A DNA stretch of 5,500 bases from Flavobacteriales bacterium (GTDB lineage Bacteria > Bacteroidota > Bacteroidia > Flavobacteriales_D > Sanyastnellaceae). Below the pieces are notes generated by a model that saw only the letters and a list, made by a program, of their open reading frames with translations, ran no database searches and was not told where the DNA came from. The stretch covers positions 1 to 5,500 of the forward strand of contig JAIYCK010000116.1 in NCBI GenBank assembly GCA_027488055.1. Direction: 5' to 3'. The position numbers and the translations under genes are program-made. This document shows positions 1 to 5,500 of the stretch, piece by piece (positions within the stretch are counted from its first letter, which is position 1; every line of letters starts with the position of its first letter).

Positions 1-172
1 CCTTGTATTTTTCATTCAGATGTTTGACATGGTATACCTTGCTTTCATTTAAACTAAAATACCCAATAGTGGTGATCGACTTGGGCGATTTGAGATTGAC
101 CAAATCCATTTGCGCCTGCGCACATAAGCTTAAATGAAGCAGGCAAAAAAGAAAGGAGTAAACCGGTTTCAC
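1..172 (-). CDS. Partial secreted protein of unknown function (N-terminal 57 residues)
   Basis: Reading leftward from a GTG at 172-170, the frame stays open to the window edge and encodes 57 residues. It begins with a clear signal peptide: MKPVYSF, then the hydrophobic stretch LFCLLHLSLC, then AQAQ, with probable signal peptidase I cleavage at AQA|Q (a lipoprotein is unlikely because no L-x-x-C box sits at the cleavage point). The mature part starts MDLVNLKSPKSITTIGYF and I do not recognise its family. The GTG start is chosen because an in-frame stop lies about 60 bases upstream with no ATG between, and because the signal peptide begins right after it. No Shine-Dalgarno sequence is seen, as usual in Bacteroidota. 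It lies 256 bp downstream of the MBOAT gene on the same strand. It could be that enzyme's periplasmic partner, but no GDS or other catalytic motif is visible in the part seen, so this is only a guess from context. Confidence 0.7.
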   Translation of the reverse strand, partial: MKPVYSFLFCLLHLSLCAQAQMDLVNLKSPKSITTIGYFSLNESKVYHVKHLNEKYK

Positions 173-428
173 TGTGTTGTTTAATTCGTGCCAGCAATAT
201 ACGAAATTACTTGGATGGACTTTTCATATTCATTGTTCTAGTTGCGTCCAATTTGAATTAATTGCACAGAATAGAAGATCAAATTCTCTTCTTATTTAGT
301 CTTTGTTCGAAACACGCGGATCATTCGTTTGTGGTATGTTTTAAATTTCAGCTAACATGGTAATCTGCTTTGTAAACTTCGGTGCAAGTGAAATATCTGC
401 CAACGTCCATGCGCGTCTTTCACTTCTT

Positions 429-2156
429 TTAAAACTGAAAATAAATAAACGGATGCAGATCAGCAGAAGAGAACTGATACATTACGATGATAGCGATGAT
501 ACAAACTAGGCCGATGAAAGGGTAGGGCAATGAAGCGAATTTCGTTCGATAGGATTCCTTCCATGATTCTGGCAACCAGTGGATGAGCATGCCCATTGCA
601 AATAATGTAAATACTTGCCCATAACCCCACAGCACAGCAGGCGCTACAGTCCAATCCATGTGCAGGAATATGCGTTGCAACATTCCGGTCGCGGCCATAA
701 ACTCTCCTGCAATATCATGGGTCTCATTCAAATCCGACCATCCCGTGTTGCTTCCCGCTCTGAACCATACGCGCGTGAAAGTGATGAACGAAAAGGTCAA
801 AAAGATGCCCCAAGCTCGATTATACCACTTGGTTTTGTCTTTCCAAGGACTGAATTGGTTCCAGTATTTGAATAGCACCAAGGCCATCCCATTCAATCCG
901 CCCCAAATCAAAAAATTCCAGCTCGCACCATGCCACAAGCCACCGATCAGCATGGTCAACATCAGGTTGATGTTGGTTTGAATCGGGTTGCGAACAATGG
1001 GGTAGAGCTGACTCAACAAAAACAACAGTAATATCACCGCACTCGACACAGACAATACCATCCACGAACCGCTCATGGCTGTGAAAAGTCCAATAAAAAT
1101 GGCAGTGATAACATAGCTTCCAATGCTGCCGCCTTGATTACCACCCAAAGGGATGTACAAGTAATCGCGCAACCAATTGCTCAAACTCATATGCCACCGC
1201 CGCCAGAACTCTGCTACGCTGGTCGCTTTATATGGTGAATTGAAGTTCTTGGTAAAATGAAAACCCATCATCAAAGCTACGCCAATCGCGATGTCAGTAT
1301 AGCCCGAAAAATCTGCATATACTTGGAGGCTATACGCAAAGATGGCCATCAAATTTTCGAATCCCGTATAGACTTCCGGATGCACGAATACGCGATCGAT
1401 GAAGTTGACAGCGAGGTAATCAGCAAGTATGAATTTCTTCAATAAACCATTTAAAATCCAGAATATGGCCAACCCCCATTCATGTTTGGTGAGATGATAG
1501 GTTTTGTAAAGTTGTGGAATGAGATCGGTGGAGCGCACGATGGGACCCGCCACCAATTGCGGAAAGAAAGTGACGAAAAAGGCGAAATCCGTAAAACGTT
1601 TGACGGGCTTCAACACGCCTTTGTATACTTCAACGGTGTAGGAGATGCTTTGAAAGGTGAAGAAAGAAATCCCAATGGGAAGAATGATTTTGTCAATGTC
1701 GAAACTTGTGCCGAAGAAACCATTTGACCAATGGCTCAAATGATTGAAAACAGCATGCTGAGTGCCAAAGGTCTGATTGTATAAATCGGTAAAGAAGTAT
1801 GCGTATTTGAAATAAAAGAGAACCCCCAGGTTCATAGCAATGCTCGCTACCAACCACCATTTGCGGTGAATGGGATTGCGCGTAACATAGATGCGCTTGC
1901 CCACCATAAAATCCCACCCACAAGTAAATAGCAGCAGGATGAAAAAGAGGCCTGTGGTCTTGTAATAAAAGAAGATGCTTGCAACGAACAAAAACGCATG
2001 GCGCAGGGTGCGACGTCGATAGACCAATCCGTCGATCAGGAGCACCACTCCCAAAAAAATCCAGAAAATAGTATCGGTAAATACCAGCGGCCGCTGTGGA
2101 TCAAAAGCAAAAAATGCCCACACGTTGTGAAGAAAATGAGTCAGAAATTCGATCAT
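429..2156 (-). CDS. MBOAT family O-acyltransferase, AlgI/DltB-like
   Basis: A 575-residue polytopic inner-membrane protein of the membrane-bound O-acyltransferase family. Relatives such as AlgI and DltB move acyl groups from a cytoplasmic donor across the membrane to extracytoplasmic polysaccharide or teichoic acid. Family motifs are seen in order: LPIGISFFTFQSISY (159-173), FFPQLVAGPIVR (197-208), YADFSGYTDIAIG (280-292), NFNSPYKATSVAEFWRRWH (304-322) with His322, LRDYLYIPLGGN (329-340) and GGLWHGASWNFLIWGG (405-420) with His409. The two histidines match the conserved pair needed for activity in the family. About a dozen hydrophobic segments are spread through the protein, and it ends in PFIYFQF, typical of bacterial members, so it looks full length. 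The ATG at 2156 is chosen because it overlaps the stop of the upstream methyltransferase gene (ATGA). An in-frame ATG at 2294 would add 46 residues that lie inside that gene. The acyl group and acceptor cannot be told from sequence; O-acetylation of an exported glycan is the likeliest role. Confidence 0.95.
   Translation of the reverse strand: MIEFLTHFLHNVWAFFAFDPQRPLVFTDTIFWIFLGVVLLIDGLVYRRRTLRHAFLFVASIFFYYKTTGLFFILLLFTCGWDFMVGKRIYVTRNPIHRKWWLVASIAMNLGVLFYFKYAYFFTDLYNQTFGTQHAVFNHLSHWSNGFFGTSFDIDKIILPIGISFFTFQSISYTVEVYKGVLKPVKRFTDFAFFVTFFPQLVAGPIVRSTDLIPQLYKTYHLTKHEWGLAIFWILNGLLKKFILADYLAVNFIDRVFVHPEVYTGFENLMAIFAYSLQVYADFSGYTDIAIGVALMMGFHFTKNFNSPYKATSVAEFWRRWHMSLSNWLRDYLYIPLGGNQGGSIGSYVITAIFIGLFTAMSGSWMVLSVSSAVILLLFLLSQLYPIVRNPIQTNINLMLTMLIGGLWHGASWNFLIWGGLNGMALVLFKYWNQFSPWKDKTKWYNRAWGIFLTFSFITFTRVWFRAGSNTGWSDLNETHDIAGEFMAATGMLQRIFLHMDWTVAPAVLWGYGQVFTLFAMGMLIHWLPESWKESYRTKFASLPYPFIGLVCIIAIIVMYQFSSADLHPFIYFQF
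2153..2156 (-). other. ATGA stop/start overlap coupling the methyltransferase and MBOAT genes
   Basis: On the minus strand the bases read ATGA. The MBOAT start ATG (2156-2154) overlaps the methyltransferase stop TGA (2155-2153). No Shine-Dalgarno sequence precedes the ATG, so translation of the acyltransferase probably depends on ribosomes that terminate on the upstream gene. This supports one mRNA and linked function, and it fixes the MBOAT start. Confidence 0.85.
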
Positions 2157-2872
2157 GCTATTTTGCGCGCTACCAATAAATATCCCAAAGACCAATTGTA
2201 AGCGAATTTGGAATTCCGAAGGCGGTACATGCGAGTATTTATCACGATTTTTCTCAACACTTTGAAACACCGATAACGCCACCCATGTGACCATCGTTTG
2301 TTGAGCATATCCAATTGGATGTCGGCGTATCCACCGTATGATTGGAGTTCAATCACCTCCAAACCATGCGCAACACAAAGATGTTTCAAGGCTTCTTCGG
2401 TAGCATGAAAATATTCTTGCGGAGGGTGGCTCATCCAATAATTAAATGGAGTGGTGACGATCAGGTGCCCATCGGGTTTAAGGTGCTGACTCATGGATTG
2501 AAAAAGGTGAAATGGATTCTGTACATGCGCCAATACGTCGGAGCATAAAATGGAATCAAAGCGCTGGTTCAATTGCCAGGAGCTATTCAAATCAACCGAT
2601 TCATCGATGTATTGGACATCCGCCGCATAGCTCTTGTGGTCGATCCCGTAGTGGGATTCCACAAATGGCGCGCATATTTCATAGTAGGGCACTTGCCCGC
2701 ATCCGACATCCAACAAATCCCCTTTGAGATAACGCTGGAACGCAGGTACATACGAGGCCAATTGGCAATGGACCACGTGCAAGGATCCCCCATAAAGGCC
2801 CGCTTCGTTCGGTACAAATTGATCGCCTTTTAGAATGGTGATCGTAGGTTGCCATTGTGTTTTCTGTTGCAT
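2153..2872 (-). CDS. Class I SAM-dependent methyltransferase
   Basis: A 239-residue soluble protein with a Rossmann-type methyltransferase fold. Motif I, the SAM-binding glycine loop, is LLDVGCG (53-59). An acidic strand end follows at YGIDHKSY (75-82), which would bind the SAM ribose. The next motif is FDSILCSDVLAHV (105-117), and the LKPDGHLIVTTPF strand-turn (131-143) is typical of the Methyltransf_11/23 group. The final strand GYLLVARK (230-237) completes the usual seven-stranded sheet. No signal peptide or membrane segment is seen, so it should be cytoplasmic; the stretch 193-220 is rich in Arg and Lys and might contact membrane or nucleic acid. The substrate is unknown. Enzymes of this type are common in polysaccharide and lipid-linked sugar clusters, and the overlap with an acyltransferase gene suggests both decorate the same envelope glycan. 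The ATG at 2872 is the only plausible start; the next in-frame Met is residue 127. Position 115 is Ala where relatives usually have Glu (VLEH). Confidence 0.9.
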   Translation of the reverse strand: MQQKTQWQPTITILKGDQFVPNEAGLYGGSLHVVHCQLASYVPAFQRYLKGDLLDVGCGQVPYYEICAPFVESHYGIDHKSYAADVQYIDESVDLNSSWQLNQRFDSILCSDVLAHVQNPFHLFQSMSQHLKPDGHLIVTTPFNYWMSHPPQEYFHATEEALKHLCVAHGLEVIELQSYGGYADIQLDMLNKRWSHGWRYRCFKVLRKIVINTRMYRLRNSKFAYNWSLGYLLVARKIA

Positions 2873-2878
2873 CTAAGG

Positions 2879-2886
2879 CAAATTTA
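2879..2886 (-). promoter_or_regulatory. Candidate -7 box (TAAATTTG) for the methyltransferase/MBOAT operon
   Basis: The minus strand reads TAAATTTG, a full match to the Bacteroidota -7 consensus TAnnTTTG. It ends only six bases before the methyltransferase ATG, so a transcript from it would have almost no 5' leader. No TTG is found at the expected -33 distance: the nearest is 11 bases upstream, and an A9 run lies further out at 2916-2908. A chance match in AT-rich DNA remains possible. Confidence 0.4.
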
Positions 2887-2930
2887 GGTGAACGAGGCAA
2901 ACAGCTCTTTTTTTTTGAAATGTTAAAGTT

Positions 2931-2963
2931 TTGATCGCTTTCATTGCTCTTACATTAAATTCG
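2931..2963 (+). promoter_or_regulatory. Candidate Bacteroidota-type promoter for the DUF3078 gene
   Basis: TTG at 2931-2933 is followed after 22 bases by TAAATTCG at 2956-2963, which matches TAnnTTTG at all but one defined position. The spacing fits the 17-23 bases reported for flavobacterial promoters. An overlapping alternative is TACATTAA at 2951-2958, with a 17-base spacer. The start site would fall near 2968-2972, giving a leader of about 25-30 bases that is AT-rich and lacks a Shine-Dalgarno sequence. Confidence 0.5.
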
Positions 2964-2997
2964 CGCCGCCTTCTTGATTTATACAAATTATATTTAA

Positions 2998-3999
2998 ATG
3001 ATAAAGTTTATTTTTTCAGCCGCCCTTGCAGCTACATCGTTCACATTTTTCGCACAGGTGAATCCGACATCTGCAGAAGAAACCAATATGAAAACATTGG
3101 CAGCAGTTCAGGACACAGGCTGGGCAGTAAGCGGCCTTGTTAATATTGGCGCTACGGGCACAATGTTTAGTCAATGGGCTTCAGGTGGTATCAATAGCAT
3201 TGGTGTAAACGGATTGTTCAATGGACAAGCCAATTATCGCAAAGGCAAAAACGCATGGGATAATAACGTGGTCATAGGCTACGGATTGTTGAAGCAAGGT
3301 TTCGAAAGCAATGTGCCATGGGTTAAAACGGATGACCGTTTTGACTTGACTTCAAAGTATGGTCGTCCATTGAATGCCAAATGGAATTATGCTGCATTAT
3401 TGAATTTGAATTCACAATTTTCACCAGGTTTCGCCACTGGAGGCGATGGTCGTCCAGATCGCACTGCTAAAATTTCTGACTTCTTGGCCCCTGCGCGTGT
3501 ACTTTTCGCTATTGGATTGGATCACAAGCCGACTTCAACTATTTCTGTTTTCATCTCACCAATCACATACCGTGGTATTTATGTAGGAAACGAAAATTTG
3601 GCCAACGCGGGTGCTTTTGGGGTTGAAAAGGCGGTATATGATACGGAAGGGAATATCATCACTCCAGGCGAACACTTGAGAAATGAAATGGGGGCCTATG
3701 TGCGGGTCAATCACAATCAGAAATTTTTGGGTGAAAAATTAAATTGGACCAATAAATTGGAACTATTCTCTAATTATTTGGACAACCCACAAAATATGGA
3801 TATCAACTTTGAGTCTATTGCCGCTTATAAAGTGACGAAGAACATTGGTATTAGCTTGTCATTGCAATTGATTTATGACGACAACACGCAGTTGAGTAAA
3901 GGTGAATTCACAGACAATAATGGAATCACTCGCCAAGATATTGGTCCTGGACTACAATCCAAATATGTGATGAATGTTGGTTTTGTAAGAACTTTTTAA
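2998..3999 (+). CDS. DUF3078 family outer-membrane beta-barrel protein
   Basis: A 333-residue protein with a signal peptide (MIKFIFSAALAATSFTFFA, likely cut before Gln20) and a body of alternating polar and hydrophobic strands typical of an outer-membrane beta-barrel. It ends in Phe (NVGFVRTF), the usual C-terminal signal for the BAM insertion machinery. I recognise the DUF3078 family of Bacteroidota by its conserved blocks: SQWASGGINSIGVNG (58-72), YRKGKNAWDNN (80-90), GYGLLKQG (94-101), KTDDRFDLTSKYG (110-122), FLAPARVLFAIGLD (162-175), LANAGAFGVEKAVYD (201-215), KLELFSNYLDNPQNMDIN (253-270) and LQLIYDDN (289-296). Length is normal for the family. The family's function is not established; it is often annotated as hypothetical or porin-like. 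The ATG at 2998 is chosen because it starts the signal peptide; a later ATG at residue 31 would remove it. It is a single-gene unit, divergent from the methyltransferase operon and closed by its own terminator. Confidence 0.93.
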   Translation: MIKFIFSAALAATSFTFFAQVNPTSAEETNMKTLAAVQDTGWAVSGLVNIGATGTMFSQWASGGINSIGVNGLFNGQANYRKGKNAWDNNVVIGYGLLKQGFESNVPWVKTDDRFDLTSKYGRPLNAKWNYAALLNLNSQFSPGFATGGDGRPDRTAKISDFLAPARVLFAIGLDHKPTSTISVFISPITYRGIYVGNENLANAGAFGVEKAVYDTEGNIITPGEHLRNEMGAYVRVNHNQKFLGEKLNWTNKLELFSNYLDNPQNMDINFESIAAYKVTKNIGISLSLQLIYDDNTQLSKGEFTDNNGITRQDIGPGLQSKYVMNVGFVRTF

Positions 4000-4032
4000 T
4001 CGGATAATGTGCCTTCATTACCGTTTATTGCG

Positions 4033-4060
4033 AACCCCTTGATTTTTCAAGGGGTTTTTT
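4033..4060 (+). terminator. Intrinsic terminator after the DUF3078 gene
   Basis: A perfect 10-bp stem pairs AACCCCTTGA (4033-4042) with TCAAGGGGTT (4047-4056). The loop is TTTT, and the T run extends to 4060 on the plus strand. It starts 33 bases after the stop codon. The opposite strand lacks a T run after the stem, so it should work in the plus direction only. Confidence 0.93.
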
Positions 4061-4143
4061 ATTTTGATGTGTGATGCTATGGAAAACTCTTTCACTTTTT
4101 GCTAGGTATTGAGGCATAATATGGTGCTTGTTTAGTGGAAATG

Positions 4144-4168
4144 GCGGGCGGGCCGAAGGCCCGCCCGC
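4144..4168. repeat. GC-only perfect hairpin between convergent genes, possible terminator of the VWA gene
   Basis: GCGGGCGGGCC (4144-4154) and GGCCCGCCCGC (4158-4168) form a perfect 11-bp stem made wholly of G-C pairs, around a three-base loop (GAA on plus, TTC on minus). It lies 24 bases past the VWA stop codon on the minus strand, where a terminator would be expected. No T run follows on either strand, so it is not a canonical intrinsic terminator. It may act as an mRNA 3' stabiliser, a weak terminator, or be a copy of a dispersed palindromic repeat. Its composition stands out sharply from the AT-rich DNA around it. Confidence 0.75.
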
Positions 4169-4192
4169 AAGATCCTCCATTTCAAACGAAAC

Positions 4193-5485
4193 CTATATAT
4201 GCAACACAACGAACTTCATACTCCGCCATTCGCGATCTACCAAAACCCGAATGAAATAAATTCCACTTGGATAGTGACTGGTGTCTACCTGGGTGGTGCC
4301 TGCATTCAATTTTAATTTTTGCAGTAATTTACCACTGTTGTCAGCAATGAAAATCTCAGCCATGTCAGCACTACACGTGATCCAAAGCGAATTATCGGCT
4401 GGATTGGGATAGCATGACAAGCGTATTTCAGCTGATGCTTCGTCTGTTATTGGAGTGATAGGAACTACCATTTGTGTTTCTTCGGTGTCTTGGGTTACTT
4501 CCTGCCAATCATCTTCGTGACAGCCGGGCGCCTCGATGTATTGACTCACAATGCGCAAGAGAATGGAGTTGAGTGTTTCTACTTTGTATTTGTCGGTTGA
4601 CGGTGCCGTATGCGGATTGCCAATGCCACTGTGGTTGGTCAGAAACACGTAGGTCCCATTCGTCGCAAGAGCGATCGATCGCATCAAATATTCCATGCTC
4701 TTGTCAAATTCATAACCTCCGCCACTCGCTACCAATGGCACAATACGAATGCCTTTGGCAGCTGCAGTGGACATCGCTTTCTTCAATCGCAACCGATGCG
4801 CTTCGGAACTATGCGGCGGGGCATCTAAGATCAAGAACATGATACGCGCACGAGCTGATTTTCTCCAATTCATCTGATCGATACTGGCTATCAATGCGTC
4901 GTCCACAGCTTCGGGTCCATCGCCTCCGCCATTGGCTGATTGATTTTGGATGAATTGCATGGTTGTTTCCATATTGGCGGTCAACGACGAAGCTCGAGTG
5001 ACATATTCATCCCCGTGATCTCGATAAAATACGCTGCCTGTATGCAGTGAAACGGCGTGTTTTTCTTGAATTTGCTGCAATACATCGGTCAATTCGTCCT
5101 TCAAGTAAGATATCTCATCTCCCATGGATCCGGTGGCGTCTACTGTGAACACAATATCCACTTGCTTCTTTACATCGCATGGTTGGCGCAATTTCACATG
5201 ATTCACACCACGCGAAAATGGCTTGGGTTTTTCGATCCACTCGCTGTCCTTGCCACTTTCTACTTTCAATCGTATCGCGGATTTTGATTCTTTAGCCTGT
5301 AACATGCTGCTCCACAGCTCTGCTTTGCCTGTATTGTCTGTGTGCGTTGTCCAGAGCACTTCACCTGCTTCATTGGTGAGCGAGCACGTGGCATCAATAA
5401 TTGGGAATCCTTGTTGATTGCGAACCACAACACAATAACGGTCGTGCATCTTGATTTGCCACATATCTTGGTAATTTTTCAATTC
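4193..5485 (-). CDS. Partial VWA-domain protein with T9SS type A sorting domain (5' end missing)
   Basis: About 430 genuine residues are visible; the N-terminus is lost at the contig end. Numbered from the apparent GTG at 5500, whose first five codons are adapter, the order is as follows. A small beta-sandwich-like region (about 20-105) contains GFPIIDATCSLTNEAGEV and resembles carboxypeptidase-regulatory or Ig-like repeats. A von Willebrand factor A domain (about 113-322) follows, with the metal-binding (MIDAS) sequence DATGSM (121-126, a DxTxS form), Asp226 in LILDAPPH and the GGGDGPEAVDDAL block (191-203). A spacer rich in Thr, Glu and Asp (about 328-355) leads to a T9SS sorting domain (about 360-435) with CYPNPADNSLWI and PSGIYFIRV. 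The protein should therefore be exported by Sec, then carried across the outer membrane by the type IX system and anchored or released. The VWA domain suggests metal-dependent adhesion or protein binding; the ligand is unknown. It ends in TAG at 4195-4193 and converges on the DUF3078 gene. Confidence 0.92.
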   Translation of the reverse strand, partial: ELKNYQDMWQIKMHDRYCVVVRNQQGFPIIDATCSLTNEAGEVLWTTHTDNTGKAELWSSMLQAKESKSAIRLKVESGKDSEWIEKPKPFSRGVNHVKLRQPCDVKKQVDIVFTVDATGSMGDEISYLKDELTDVLQQIQEKHAVSLHTGSVFYRDHGDEYVTRASSLTANMETTMQFIQNQSANGGGDGPEAVDDALIASIDQMNWRKSARARIMFLILDAPPHSSEAHRLRLKKAMSTAAAKGIRIVPLVASGGGYEFDKSMEYLMRSIALATNGTYVFLTNHSGIGNPHTAPSTDKYKVETLNSILLRIVSQYIEAPGCHEDDWQEVTQDTEETQMVVPITPITDEASAEIRLSCYPNPADNSLWITCSADMAEIFIADNSGKLLQKLKLNAGTTQVDTSHYPSGIYFIRVLVDREWRSMKFVVLHI

Positions 5486-5500
5486 AGATCGGAAGAGCAC
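5486..5500 (+). other. Illumina TruSeq adapter remnant at contig end (not genomic)
   Basis: The final 15 bases, AGATCGGAAGAGCAC, are identical to the first 15 bases of the standard Illumina TruSeq adapter read-through sequence. Their position flush with the sequence end is what untrimmed adapter in an assembled contig produces. Read on the minus strand they create a GTG start and the residues MLFRS at the head of the VWA frame, which are therefore artefacts. A chance exact 15-base match at precisely the end is very unlikely. Confidence 0.95.

Noticed and set aside
109..122. A short palindrome TGCGCCTGCGCA near the left edge.
   Set aside because: It falls in codons for the signal peptide end of the left-edge gene and has only five-base arms, so chance is enough to explain it.
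292..324. A ten-codon minus-strand micro-ORF (MIRVFRTKTK).
   Set aside because: It is very short, has no ribosome-binding or promoter signal, and is expected by chance in an AT-rich gap.
341..481. An open minus-strand frame running past the MBOAT stop that could suggest a frameshifted C-terminus.
   Set aside because: It has no ATG or GTG start, and the MBOAT protein already ends in PFIYFQF, the usual end of this family, so no frameshift is needed.
2157..2294. A 46-residue N-terminal extension of the MBOAT protein starting at the ATG at 2294.
   Set aside because: It lies wholly within the methyltransferase coding sequence, has no family similarity, and the ATG at 2156 gives a normal MBOAT N-terminus with an ATGA overlap.
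4144..4168. A cUUCGg stable tetraloop in the minus-strand transcript of the GC-rich hairpin.
   Set aside because: The letters CTTCGG occur at the tip, but pairing in that register mismatches the next base pair (C opposite C). The perfect stem instead requires a three-base UUC loop.
4573..4842. Open plus-strand frames opposite the VWA gene, and similar ones opposite the MBOAT and methyltransferase genes.
   Set aside because: They are antisense shadows with no recognisable protein features, while the minus-strand frames carry clear family motifs.

Overview
The window looks like ordinary chromosomal DNA from a member of the Bacteroidota, probably a flavobacterium-like lineage. Four signs agree: a type IX secretion (T9SS) C-terminal sorting domain on a von Willebrand factor A protein; an outer-membrane protein of the Bacteroidota-restricted DUF3078 family; start codons without Shine-Dalgarno sequences in AT-rich leaders; and promoter-like boxes of the Bacteroidota type (TTG about 20 bases before TAnnTTTG). 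I cannot name a genus from the sequence.

Layout. From 172 leftward off the window edge runs the start of a secreted protein of unknown function (minus strand). Positions 173-428 (256 bp) hold no convincing gene. From 2872 down to 429 is a tight minus-strand pair: a class I SAM-dependent methyltransferase whose stop codon overlaps, as ATGA, the start of an AlgI/DltB-like MBOAT O-acyltransferase with 575 residues. A 125-bp divergent intergenic region (2873-2997) carries candidate promoters in both directions. A DUF3078 outer-membrane beta-barrel gene runs right from 2998 to 3999 and ends in a strong intrinsic terminator (4033-4060). It converges on a partial VWA/T9SS protein gene read from the right edge down to 4193. 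Between the convergent genes lies a very GC-rich perfect hairpin (4144-4168).

How the genes may work together. The methyltransferase and MBOAT pair most likely modifies an envelope or secreted glycan; which glycan cannot be told from here. The secreted protein at the left edge could be the extracytoplasmic partner such acyltransferases often have, but only 57 residues are visible and no catalytic motif is seen. The DUF3078 porin-like protein and the VWA protein appear to be separate transcription units.

Most important caution: the last 15 bases (5486-5500) exactly match the start of the Illumina TruSeq adapter, so they are almost certainly not genomic. The apparent GTG start and first five residues of the VWA reading frame come from this adapter. 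The contig really ends at about 5485, inside that gene. I found no convincing previously undescribed system in this window.
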